DNA from: a bacterium
Lineage (GTDB): Bacteria; Spirochaetota; Spirochaetia; JABEVK01
DNA: 5,467 bases
Reading direction: 5' to 3'
NCBI GenBank assembly: GCA_021782055.1
Contig: JAJXVP010000199.1
Coordinates: 1 to 5,467 of the forward strand
Every line of letters begins with the position of its first letter. The stretch's first letter is position 1. Shown here piece after piece: positions 1 to 5,467 of the stretch. The translations under genes and the position numbers were made by a program. The notes beneath the pieces were generated by a model. It made no database searches and was not told the DNA's origin. It saw only the letters and a list, made by a program, of their open reading frames with translations.

Positions 1-562
1 TTACCGTGGCGACGGCGTTGTTCGACGAGCTCCAGGTTAAGAGGGTGTTCGTGGCTCCCGTGTTAAAGCTGGGCAGGTAGACGGCTGTTTGTCCCATCGA
101 CAAACTGTCGGTAGTTTTGTTCAAACTCAGCGAGGTTACCCCGACCACCGCCGAAAGAGGAATCGAAACGCTGGCTCCCGAGGCCGAGATGAGCGTCGTT
201 TGAAACCCTTGGTACAAACAAGAGCCGTTGCCGTTCTTGGCCTGAACTGTAAAATTCAGGCTTCCTGTGCTGGTCACCGAAAGTGAACCCGCCCAGGAAG
301 AACTCCCTCGGCTCAGTGCCCCCGAACCAACCGTGTTGCCGTTGGCGTCGGTCACTTGAACGTTAACCGCTGTAATCGTGGTATCACTCATCAGTGATCG
401 ACTGGCGGCCTGCTGGGCGTTGGTCACCCCCCCGGACACCGCTACATTCACTGTCAAAGCAGCCTGAGCCGGTTTTGCGGCGCTGATCGCCACAGGGCTT
501 TGGCAGGCCGTGAGAATACCCACGAGTGCTGTTACAAATAACGCAAGGACAGTTTTATTCAC
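1..562 (-). CDS. Big_2 (Ig-like) domain lipoprotein, N-terminal part; C-terminus lies beyond the window
   Basis: This minus-strand frame is open from a GTG start at 562 to the window edge (187 complete codons), so the 3' end is missing. The start is set by an AGGAGAG ribosome binding site at 569-575, six bases upstream. The first 20 residues form a lipoprotein signal peptide: Asn-Lys at the n-region, a hydrophobic stretch TVLALFVTALVGI, then the lipobox LTAC with the lipidated Cys at residue 20. Gln follows the Cys, so there is no Asp+2 inner-membrane retention signal of the E. coli kind. Residues about 36-140 are Ser/Thr/Val/Asn-rich and alternate in a beta-strand pattern, without a family I can name. 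From about residue 142 the sequence VTSLSLNKTTDSLSMGQT followed by LTWSSSNNAVATV is a typical Big_2 (bacterial Ig-like group 2) repeat, cut by the window edge. The protein is probably surface- or periplasm-anchored, with adhesive or structural Ig domains. The exact function cannot be stated. Confidence 0.85.
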   Translation of the reverse strand, partial: MNKTVLALFVTALVGILTACQSPVAISAAKPAQAALTVNVAVSGGVTNAQQAASRSLMSDTTITAVNVQVTDANGNTVGSGALSRGSSSWAGSLSVTSTGSLNFTVQAKNGNGSCLYQGFQTTLISASGASVSIPLSAVVGVTSLSLNKTTDSLSMGQTAVYLPSFNTGATNTLLTWSSSNNAVATV

Positions 563-568
563 TGCGAT

Positions 569-575
569 CTCTCCT
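569..575 (-). promoter_or_regulatory. Ribosome binding site AGGAGAG fixing a GTG start
   Basis: On the minus strand the motif AGGAGAG lies six bases before GTG at 562-560. This placement selects the GTG, and therefore the lipoprotein signal peptide, as the true N-terminus. No competing ATG gives a signal peptide. Confidence 0.8.
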
Positions 576-589
576 TTGAAACGCGAAAT

Positions 590-620
590 GGCCCCTGACG
601 GGCCTTGAGCAAGGTTTTTT
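590..620. other. Two adjoining small hairpins and a T-run in the lipoprotein leader
   Basis: Two perfect 5-bp inverted repeats overlap by two bases: GGCCC (590-594) with GGGCC (600-604), and CCTTG (603-607) with CAAGG (610-614). Read on the plus strand, the second is followed directly by TTTTTT (615-620), the shape of a weak intrinsic terminator. However, no plus-strand gene ends here. Read on the minus strand, both hairpins fall in the putative 5' untranslated leader of the lipoprotein, just upstream of its ribosome binding site. The role is undetermined: it could stop antisense transcripts or structure the leader. I do not recognise a known riboswitch class. Confidence 0.35.
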
Positions 621-689
621 AGTAAAGGTCGTTTCCGGTGATGAAACCCTAGATTGCTATAGAAACATTTACCTATTAACTTTAAGAAA

Positions 690-718
690 ATAATCCTCCC
701 ACTTTTCTTACCTGTCAA
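690..718 (-). promoter_or_regulatory. Sigma-70-like promoter of the lipoprotein gene
   Basis: On the minus strand a perfect -35 box TTGACA (718-713) is followed, after exactly 17 bases, by GATTAT (695-690), four of six matches to the -10 consensus. A start near 683 would give a leader of about 120 bases carrying the two small hairpins at 590-614. The region is AT-rich and divergent from the next promoter. Confidence 0.55.
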
Positions 719-754
719 CCAATTTTTTTTCTTGGATCGGCTGGTCTTGACAGG
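711..754. repeat. 8-bp inverted repeat CCTGTCAA / TTGACAGG between divergent genes
   Basis: CCTGTCAA (711-718) and TTGACAGG (747-754) are exact inverted copies separated by 28 bases. Each copy holds the -35 box of one of two divergent promoters and extends two bases past it. The simplest reading is two consensus -35 elements facing away from each other. A regulator binding both half-sites is possible but unproven. Confidence 0.5.
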
Positions 755-775
755 AAACCTCCCGGGGGCTATTTC
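747..775 (+). promoter_or_regulatory. Sigma-70-like promoter of the DUF134-NifX gene
   Basis: A perfect -35 box TTGACA (747-752) is followed, after 17 bases, by TATTTC (770-775), only a three-of-six match to the -10 consensus. A start near 782 would give a leader of roughly 22 bases before the ATG at 805. The good -35 with a poor -10 and a GC-rich spacer end (CCCGGGGG) would suit a weak or activator-assisted promoter. Confidence 0.4.
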
Positions 776-804
776 AGAATCATGTTCGCTCAAAGGATGT
801 TCTA

Positions 805-1428
805 ATGTCCCGCCCACCTCAGGAACGGCGTTTGGCGGCGCCTATTCGTTCGCGGGTTTTTAAACCGGCCGGTGTCCCGGCGAATAGTCTCGAAGAAGTG
901 GTCTTAGCTCAGGATGAGGCCGAGGCTCTGCGGTTAGCCGATTTAGAAGGTCTCTACCATGAGGCTGCCGCCCGCTCGATGGGGGTCTCGAGACCGACCT
1001 TTGGCCGGGTCCTTGAAAACGCCCGGCGAAAATCTGCACAAGCGATTCTTGAAGGCAAGGTCCTGAGGGTGGAGGGAGGCGAAGCTGAACGTAGCCCAAG
1101 CCTGGTGGTAGAGCGCAGGAACGACCCTATTATTGCTGTCCCCGAAAAGCAGGGACAAATTGAAGATCATTACGCCCAAAGCCAACAGTTCGCGATTTTT
1201 TATTGGGACAACGGAAACCTTTGCCGTGAGCCTGATTTTGTTACGCCAGGGGGCGTTTGTCGGCCAGGAATTGGGGCCGCCCTCGCAAAGCGGGGGGTAA
1301 CTCACCTGGTCGCCAATCATATTGGCCCTGGCGCTTTACGGATTTTAGCCTCACACGGAATTTCTGTCCGGCGAGGCGCTTCGGGGCCCCTAGAAGTAGC
1401 CGTTCGGGAGCTATTTCCCTCCAGTTAG
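805..1428 (+). CDS. DUF134 (UPF0251) helix-turn-helix protein fused to a NifX-type domain
   Basis: This 207-residue protein has two recognisable parts. Residues about 16-92 match the DUF134/UPF0251 family: VFKPAGVP, then LEEVVLAQDEAEALRLAD, then MGVSRPTFGRVLENARRK, which is the helix-turn-helix with its recognition helix, and the closing LRVEGG. Residues about 108-205 match the NifX/NafY (dinitrogenase iron-molybdenum cofactor) fold, with the opening IIAVPEKQGQIEDHYAQS and the GPGALRILASHGISV segment near 174-188. In the family this fold binds metal clusters or cofactors, and the domain pair occurs in anaerobes. A metal- or cofactor-sensing DNA-binding role is likely but inferred. Many DUF134 proteins, as I recall, have a Cys near residue 7 (a KCRR-type start); here the start reads PPQERR with no Cys. 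Start: ATG at 805 with AAAGGA seven bases upstream. The gene converges on the NlpC gene with only 9 bp between the stop codons. No nitrogenase gene is nearby, so a nif role is not supported. Confidence 0.9.
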   Translation: MSRPPQERRLAAPIRSRVFKPAGVPANSLEEVVLAQDEAEALRLADLEGLYHEAAARSMGVSRPTFGRVLENARRKSAQAILEGKVLRVEGGEAERSPSLVVERRNDPIIAVPEKQGQIEDHYAQSQQFAIFYWDNGNLCREPDFVTPGGVCRPGIGAALAKRGVTHLVANHIGPGALRILASHGISVRRGASGPLEVAVRELFPSS

Positions 1429-1437
1429 CGCTTCCCT

Positions 1438-2373
1438 TTAGGGTAGACGGCGAGGGTAGAGGGCTTCGGGCACAAAGGTCGCCGCAAACTGCGTCACAGG
1501 CAAAAGCTTTTTGGGTGTCGATGTTTTTGACGCCGCAGGCCGCAACGAAGGCCACAACGAGACCGAGGCTTCCTCGACTTTTTGAGGCTGGTCGCCTACC
1601 CAAAACGCGTGAATAACGGTGCCATGTCGAGGCTGAAAGGTGCCTTCTCCTGTGCGGAGACCCGCCTTAAACTGACCCTGAAACCAAGCCCCACCACGCC
1701 AATGATAGACCCCATAGCCTTCGGGCTTTCCCTGACGAAACTGACCCACAAAGGTATCGCCATTGCGAAAAAACATAAAACCTTTGCCCTGAGGGCGACC
1801 GGCCACCAGGGGCCCCTGATACCAGCCTTTGACATAGGGTACGCGGTAGATCTTTCCCGGGATTTCCCAGACAGTTCCCTGGGGCCAACTCAGGCGACGC
1901 GCAAACAACACTCTGGTTTTCCAGTAATGTTCCGAAAGACTACTGAGGACCACTCCCCGAGGCCAACCCTCTGACACCGCGTGCAAAAGCGTGTCATTCC
2001 CCAGGTACAGCGCCACGTGTGAAACTTCACGATAACGCCCCGTCGCAAAGAAAATTAGGTCACCAGGTTGAATCTGGTTCAGCGGAATTTTGTGACCCCA
2101 TCGAGCCTGTTCCCAAGCTGAGGTGGGTAAGTTCGGAACAAGGCGATGATAAACGTCCCAAACCAAGCCACTGCAATCTAAACCGTCTGCGTGGCGCCCT
2201 CCCAAACGATAGGGGGTTCCTAAAAGAGCTGACCCATGCCCAAAAAGCGCGTCGGCAATCGTGGTCGAAAGACTAAAAAGGGGTGCTAAAGGAAACACCA
2301 TCAGCAAAACAAACAGGCGAGCTCGCCCAACTCTGAACGAACGTTGGGTTTGGTTAGCTTGCTCAAATGCCAA
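1438..2373 (-). CDS. Exported NlpC/P60 cell-wall peptidase with C-terminal MORN repeats
   Basis: This 311-residue protein should cleave peptide stems of peptidoglycan in the envelope. Residues 1-41 look like a signal peptide: Arg-rich n-region (R11, R14, R17, R19), hydrophobic [16 protein letters not shown], then a possible cleavage region near TTIADA. The NlpC/P60 domain spans about 43-162: entry motif GTPYRLGG (52-59), the nucleophile in [13 protein letters not shown] (Cys67), QPGDLIFF (102-109), His119 in SHVALYLG and His131 in LLHAVSEG. The Cys-His-His triad is therefore complete. Residues about 185-252 hold three MORN-type repeats of 22-23 residues ([33 protein letters not shown]), and a fourth is degenerate. 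The tail from about 262 is Pro/Lys/Ser-rich. The only in-frame start giving a complete signal peptide is TTG at 2373. The frame upstream has no ATG, GTG or TTG before a stop, and no Shine-Dalgarno is visible. An ATG at codon 25 would remove the charged n-region. It is transcribed away from ilvD. Confidence 0.85.
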   Translation of the reverse strand: MAFEQANQTQRSFRVGRARLFVLLMVFPLAPLFSLSTTIADALFGHGSALLGTPYRLGGRHADGLDCSGLVWDVYHRLVPNLPTSAWEQARWGHKIPLNQIQPGDLIFFATGRYREVSHVALYLGNDTLLHAVSEGWPRGVVLSSLSEHYWKTRVLFARRLSWPQGTVWEIPGKIYRVPYVKGWYQGPLVAGRPQGKGFMFFRNGDTFVGQFRQGKPEGYGVYHWRGGAWFQGQFKAGLRTGEGTFQPRHGTVIHAFWVGDQPQKVEEASVSLWPSLRPAASKTSTPKKLLPVTQFAATFVPEALYPRRLP

Positions 2374-2388
2374 AAAAGGCGTTACATT
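2359..2388 (+). promoter_or_regulatory. Possible ilvD promoter giving a leaderless transcript
   Basis: TTGCTC (2359-2364) and TACATT (2383-2388, four of six to the -10 consensus) are 18 bases apart on the plus strand. The ATG at 2395 follows the -10 after six bases, about where transcription would begin. No ribosome binding site sits at normal distance; the nearest purine run, AAAAAAGG, ends 15 bases before the ATG. The -35 lies inside the divergent NlpC gene's first codons. The match is modest and untested. Confidence 0.3.
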
Positions 2389-2394
2389 TACCCC

Positions 2395-4236
2395 ATGAAA
2401 GTCCCCTTACGCAGTTCGACCAATACGCTCGGCCGTATGATGGCAGGAGCCCGGGCGCTTTGGCAAGCCAACGGTATGACAAAAGAGCAATTTGGCAAAC
2501 CCATCATTGCCATTGCCAACAGTTTTACCCAGTTTGTTCCTGGCCACGCCCACCTTCACGACATCGGCCAAAAAATGAAAAAGATAGTCGAGAGTCGTGG
2601 CTGTTTCGCCGCTGAGTTTAACACCATCGCCATCGACGACGGTATTGCCATGGGGCACGAAGGCATGCTGTACAGCCTTCCGAGCCGGGACCTGATCGCC
2701 GACAGCGTTGAATATATGGTCAACGCTCACTGTGCTGATGCGCTCATCTGCATTTCTAACTGTGATAAGATCACACCCGGTATGCTGATGGCCGCCCTTC
2801 GCCTTAACATACCCACCATTTTTGTCTCGGGCGGTCCCATGGAAGCTGGCCGTGTCGGTGATAAAAAATACGACTTGATTGACGCCATGGTCATGGCGGC
2901 TGACAGCGCCGTTGATGACGCTACGCTCGAGGCTGTCGAAAACAATGCTTGCCCCACCTGCGGTTCTTGCTCGGGAATGTTCACCGCCAATAGCATGAAC
3001 TGCCTCAACGAAGCTTTAGGCCTGGCCCTACCTGGGAACGGCACCCTTGTTGCCACCCACGCTGAACGGCTGTCTCTGTTTGAAAAAGCCGCGCACCGTA
3101 TCGTGGATTTAGCCCTAGAATTCTATCAGACGGGCAACGAACGTTTATTACCACGAGGAATTGCCACAAAAGCGGCCTTTATGAACGCCATGAGCCTCGA
3201 TATCGCCATGGGCGGGAGTACCAACACGGTTTTGCACCTGTTGGCAATTGCCCGTGAAGGCGGGGTGGATTTTTCCATGAAGGACATCGACGCGTTGTCT
3301 CGGCGTGTTCCCTGTGTTTGTAAAGTCGCTCCGAACAGTCCCGACTACCATATCGAAGACGTCCACCGCGCAGGCGGCATTATGAGAATTTTGGGTGAAC
3401 TGGCCCGAGGCGGCCTGCTCGATACCAGCGTTGCGCGTGTCGATAGCCCCTCCCTGGCCGAAGCACTTAACGCTTGGGACATCAGTGTCGAAAACCCCAC
3501 CCCCGAAGCCAAAAGCTTTTACACCGCCGCTCCTGGTGGCCGAAGAAACTTGGTCATGGGCAGTCAAAATGCTCGGTTCAAAGAGCTAGACTTGGATCGC
3601 GCCCAAGGGTGTATCCGGTCGCTGGAACATGCCTACTACCCTGACGGTGGCCTAGCCGTTCTCTTTGGCAACATTGCCGAACGCGGTTCGATCGTCAAAA
3701 CAGCCGGCGTTGATAAAAGCATCTTTGAGTTCACCGGAAAGGCTGTTGTTTTTGAAAGTCAAGAAGACGCTACCCAAGGTATTCTTTCTGGAAAAGTCCA
3801 AGCCGGCGACGTGGTCGTAATTCGGTACGAAGGGCCCAAGGGCGGACCAGGTATGCAAGAAATGCTGTACCCCACCAGCTACCTAAAAAGCCGTCACTTG
3901 GGTAAAGAGTGTGCCCTGTTGACCGATGGTCGCTTCTCGGGCGGTACCAGCGGCCTTTCTATTGGCCACGTTAGTCCCGAAGCTGCGGCTGGTGGTGGCA
4001 TCGCCTTGATTCGCGATGGCGACCAGATCGAAATCTCGATTCCCAGACGGTTGCTTCAAGTCAAAGTTTCGGCCGAAGAACTTCAACGCCGTCGTACCGA
4101 AGAAGAAGCCCGGGGAGCTCAAGCGTGGAAACCTCGTCAACGTCAACGCAAAGTCAGTAGGGCGCTTCAAGCCTACGCTCTCTTCGCACAAAGCGCAGAC
4201 GAAGGGGCAATCCGCCGACTTCCGTCAGAAAGCTGA
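2395..4236 (+). CDS. ilvD: Dihydroxy-acid dehydratase (IlvD), valine/isoleucine biosynthesis
   Basis: IlvD converts 2,3-dihydroxy-3-methylbutanoate and the isoleucine homologue (2,3-dihydroxy-3-methylpentanoate) to 2-oxo acids in the cytoplasm, the third common step of branched-chain amino acid synthesis. The 613-residue protein is full length (E. coli IlvD is 616) and matches it along its whole length. Key blocks: [18 protein letters not shown] (6-23), [13 protein letters not shown] (42-54), [20 protein letters not shown] (81-100), [10 protein letters not shown] with cluster ligand Cys123 and the metal-site Asp124/Lys125, [20 protein letters not shown] (185-204), [10 protein letters not shown] near 273, [17 protein letters not shown] near 479-495, and [20 protein letters not shown] near 512-531 with the catalytic Ser around 519. 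The segment [10 protein letters not shown] has no Cys where the [2Fe-2S] type (ITPCN) has one, so this is the E. coli-like oxygen-labile [4Fe-4S] type. ATG 2395 aligns with the family's N-terminus; upstream TTG codons (2344-2359) would only add an unsupported extension. No other ilv or leu gene is in view. Confidence 0.97.
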   Translation: MKVPLRSSTNTLGRMMAGARALWQANGMTKEQFGKPIIAIANSFTQFVPGHAHLHDIGQKMKKIVESRGCFAAEFNTIAIDDGIAMGHEGMLYSLPSRDLIADSVEYMVNAHCADALICISNCDKITPGMLMAALRLNIPTIFVSGGPMEAGRVGDKKYDLIDAMVMAADSAVDDATLEAVENNACPTCGSCSGMFTANSMNCLNEALGLALPGNGTLVATHAERLSLFEKAAHRIVDLALEFYQTGNERLLPRGIATKAAFMNAMSLDIAMGGSTNTVLHLLAIAREGGVDFSMKDIDALSRRVPCVCKVAPNSPDYHIEDVHRAGGIMRILGELARGGLLDTSVARVDSPSLAEALNAWDISVENPTPEAKSFYTAAPGGRRNLVMGSQNARFKELDLDRAQGCIRSLEHAYYPDGGLAVLFGNIAERGSIVKTAGVDKSIFEFTGKAVVFESQEDATQGILSGKVQAGDVVVIRYEGPKGGPGMQEMLYPTSYLKSRHLGKECALLTDGRFSGGTSGLSIGHVSPEAAAGGGIALIRDGDQIEISIPRRLLQVKVSAEELQRRRTEEEARGAQAWKPRQRQRKVSRALQAYALFAQSADEGAIRRLPSES

Positions 4237-4280
4237 CAAAAAGTGCTCTTGTAATTACCGATCCGGGGGGCGAAACTACA

Positions 4281-4287
4281 GGTGGAG
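4281..4287 (+). promoter_or_regulatory. Ribosome binding site GGTGGAG deciding the ATG at 4294
   Basis: GGTGGAG lies six bases before the ATG at 4294. It overlaps an in-frame GTG at 4282 that would lengthen the protein by only four residues. That GTG is better read as part of the ribosome binding site, so the ATG is the preferred start. Confidence 0.75.
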
Positions 4288-4293
4288 CCTTGT

Positions 4294-5217
4294 ATGTCTG
4301 CCGAAGCCGCCCCCCAGATTCTTGTCCCCTTGTGCCCTGCCAACCCTCTTAAACCCGGTCAAGACATTATTGTTTACCTTCGGCCCGAGTCTAATGGCGT
4401 TTTGACCGAAAGCGTTCTCTTCAAAGTGCTTTCAAACCCCCAATGGAAAGAACGAATCACGCTGTCGTATCTAGCCAACTTGCCCGGTGAGTTTATTTTG
4501 CGGCACCGGATTGTCGAACATCATTACGCTGTTCGGCTTGATTTCGCCGCCCGGGGTCGTTCCGCCTTTACACCCTCAATGCGGTCAGCTTTGGAACGGT
4601 TTTTTGGTATACCCTTTGATAAAGCCCAAATTTTAGGGGCGTTCGAAGCTCTGCAGTTGTTGCGCTTGTCTGCCGAAGAGTTGTTTCAATTGTGGGTACC
4701 CGTCTACGACATCTTAGAAATCGAGGGTCAGCTCGTCAAACGTCTTCACGACAACGTCTTTGTAATCAACTATGACATCCCTGCTCTCTTGCACAAAAAC
4801 CATGCGGGCACCGACGTTGCCGTGATGCTTTTTCGAACAACTCTCGACTATGACGGCTTTAGACCCTTGGTTGAGCGAATTCGCGATGATCTGATCCAGG
4901 CCAAGATGCTCGACCCCTCAAAAACCGAGCGCCGCGTCTTTCACTATTCCAAGGGACCCTTTGAACAGCTTCTGGACGGGCTAGGCTACCTGTGGAAGTC
5001 TGCCACCGAACGCGCCTCGCTCACCGATTTGCAATTTGCCCAGTTTTTGCAAGCTAAAGGCTTGACCGATCAACAGATCCTTCGTTACTTGACTCACCCT
5101 ATTGGTGTTTTTGAATCAGGGGAGCGACGGCTTGAGCAGAACCTGTTTTCGTTCACCTTATTTGATTCGTATGAAGAAGCCTGGCGAAAAGCGGTTAACT
5201 TTTCGCAGGACTTTTGA
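4294..5217 (+). CDS. Conserved-looking cytoplasmic protein of unknown function (307 aa)
   Basis: I cannot assign this protein to a named family. It is 307 residues long, has no signal peptide and no transmembrane segment, and mixes charged helices with short hydrophobic strands, so it is probably a soluble cytoplasmic protein. Distinctive segments are VYLRPESNGVLTESVLFKV (27-45), SYLANLPGEFILRHRIVEHH (58-77), SAFTPSMRSALERFFGIPFD (90-109), ILGAFEALQLLRLSAEELFQ (113-132), LWVPVYDI (133-140), VINYDIPALLHKN (157-169) and a C-terminal Glu/Phe-rich end. From memory it resembles conserved hypothetical proteins of spirochaetes, which no search has confirmed. The ATG at 4294 has a good GGTGGAG ribosome binding site. 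It begins 57 bp after ilvD on the same strand with no visible terminator between, so co-transcription with ilvD is possible. The composition matches its neighbours, with no sign of recent transfer. Coding status is well supported by length, start context and lack of a competing frame. Confidence 0.85.
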   Translation: MSAEAAPQILVPLCPANPLKPGQDIIVYLRPESNGVLTESVLFKVLSNPQWKERITLSYLANLPGEFILRHRIVEHHYAVRLDFAARGRSAFTPSMRSALERFFGIPFDKAQILGAFEALQLLRLSAEELFQLWVPVYDILEIEGQLVKRLHDNVFVINYDIPALLHKNHAGTDVAVMLFRTTLDYDGFRPLVERIRDDLIQAKMLDPSKTERRVFHYSKGPFEQLLDGLGYLWKSATERASLTDLQFAQFLQAKGLTDQQILRYLTHPIGVFESGERRLEQNLFSFTLFDSYEEAWRKAVNFSQDF

Positions 5218-5256
5218 GGACAACTTTGCTTTCTTCAGGATTTTCTTTCCCAACCA

Positions 5257-5285
5257 TTGTATTTTTTGCTTTCTTTCCTTATGAT
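5257..5285 (+). promoter_or_regulatory. Possible promoter of the last gene
   Basis: TTGTAT (5257-5262) is followed, after 17 bases, by TATGAT (5280-5285), five of six matches to the -10 consensus. It lies in the T-rich 107-bp gap before the GTG at 5325 and would give a leader of about 30 bases. The -35 is weak (three of six). If real, the last gene can be transcribed on its own. Confidence 0.4.
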
Positions 5286-5324
5286 TATGTGTTACGATTG
5301 CTGAAATTTTTGAGGGAATGACGG

Positions 5325-5467
5325 GTGAACGCCAACAAGAAAGAACCGCCTAGCATACATTATTACGACCAAGACTTTGTGGATATCTACGACAAAAGCT
5401 GGGCATGGATCAAAGATTTTTGGCAAAAAGGCGGGGCCCAAAGCGCTTTTCAAAAAGCCTTTTTTCA
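5325..5467 (+). CDS. N-terminal fragment of an unrecognised protein (47 codons, continues beyond the window)
   Basis: A GTG start at 5325 opens a frame that runs to the window end. It is preceded at eight bases by GAGGG (5312-5316). An in-frame TGA at 5319-5321 rules out an upstream start. An ATG at 5318 in another frame stops after 11 codons, so it is not the gene. The visible residues begin MNANKKEPPSIHYYDQDF and continue VDIYDKSWAWIKDFWQKG, rich in aromatic residues (five Tyr/Trp pairs or singles within 25 residues), with no signal peptide. The YYDQDFVDIYDKSWAWI block looks like a conserved N-terminal motif. I recall vaguely similar starts in spirochaete proteins of unassigned function, and cannot name the enzyme family from 47 residues. 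The same orientation as the 307-residue gene and ilvD suggests a possible operon, although a separate promoter candidate lies in between. Confidence 0.75.
   Translation, partial: MNANKKEPPSIHYYDQDFVDIYDKSWAWIKDFWQKGGAQSAFQKAFF

Noticed and set aside
89..286. Plus-strand 65-codon frame opposite the lipoprotein gene
   Set aside because: The product is Arg-rich and unstructured, the frame has no ribosome binding site, and the opposite strand encodes a clear lipoprotein.
943..1320. Minus-strand 125-codon frame opposite the DUF134-NifX gene
   Set aside because: It is fully antisense to a recognised gene, has no ribosome binding site, and its sequence looks random.
1431..1450. CCCT-TT-AGGG repeat at 1435-1444 as a bidirectional terminator between the convergent genes
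   Set aside because: The stem is only 4 bp with a 2-base loop and no T-run on either side, and it lies mostly inside the NlpC coding sequence.
2344..2394. In-frame N-terminal extension of ilvD from TTG codons at 2344, 2350 or 2359
   Set aside because: The extension ([10 protein letters not shown]...) has no counterpart in IlvD proteins and no ribosome binding site, and it overlaps the divergent NlpC gene. ATG 2395 matches the family start.
3148..3567. Minus-strand 139-codon open frame inside ilvD
   Set aside because: It is antisense to well-conserved ilvD codons and shows no family resemblance; it is a by-product of codon bias.
4233..4261. CTGACA near the ilvD stop as the -35 of a promoter for the 307-residue gene
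   Set aside because: At 17-base spacing the -10 would be TACCGA, a poor match. The better TAATTA box is only 13 bases away, so no credible promoter results.
4016..4405. Plus-strand 129-codon open frame across the ilvD end
   Set aside because: It overlaps ilvD and the next gene in another frame, has low-complexity basic composition and no ribosome binding site, so it is a shadow frame.
5318..5353. ATG at 5318 as the start of the last gene
   Set aside because: The frame reaches a stop after 11 codons (MTGERQQERTA). GTG 5325 with GAGGG eight bases upstream opens the long frame.

Overview
The window looks like ordinary chromosomal DNA of a free-living or gut-type bacterium with moderate GC (a little over 50% by eye). 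It carries six protein-coding genes on both strands, and no RNA genes, CRISPR, insertion sequences or phage genes are visible. Most genes have clear purine-rich ribosome binding sites, and the two outermost genes use GTG starts. The 307-residue protein and the gene fragment after it resemble, from memory only, conserved proteins of unknown function in spirochaetes (Treponema/Spirochaeta-like). Together with a Big_2 lipoprotein and a DUF134-NifX regulator typical of anaerobes, this makes a spirochaete the best guess, held at low-to-moderate confidence.

Layout. Bases 1-562 (minus) encode the N-terminal part of a secreted lipoprotein with a bacterial Ig-like (Big_2) domain. Bases 563-804 are an AT-rich divergent control region with two back-to-back promoters. 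Their -35 boxes form an exact 8-bp inverted repeat, and there are small hairpins in the lipoprotein leader. Bases 805-1428 (plus) encode a DUF134 helix-turn-helix protein fused to a NifX-type domain. It converges, with a 9-bp gap, on a minus-strand gene (1438-2373) for an exported NlpC/P60 cell-wall peptidase that carries C-terminal MORN repeats. That gene is divergent from ilvD (2395-4236, plus), with only 21 bp between the two start codons. After ilvD on the same strand come a 307-residue protein of unknown function (4294-5217) and the beginning of another unrecognised gene (5325 to the window end).

How they fit together. ilvD is the dihydroxy-acid dehydratase of branched-chain amino acid synthesis, and its sequence is of the E. 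coli [4Fe-4S] type. No other ilv/leu gene is in view, so it sits as an isolated pathway gene. The lipoprotein and the NlpC-MORN protein are both envelope proteins but are not in one operon. The DUF134-NifX protein could regulate its own divergent promoter region, which is inference only. The most noteworthy points are the NlpC/P60-MORN fusion, the apparent lack of Shine-Dalgarno sequences on both genes of the tight ilvD/nlpC divergent pair, and the uncharacterised pair at the right end.
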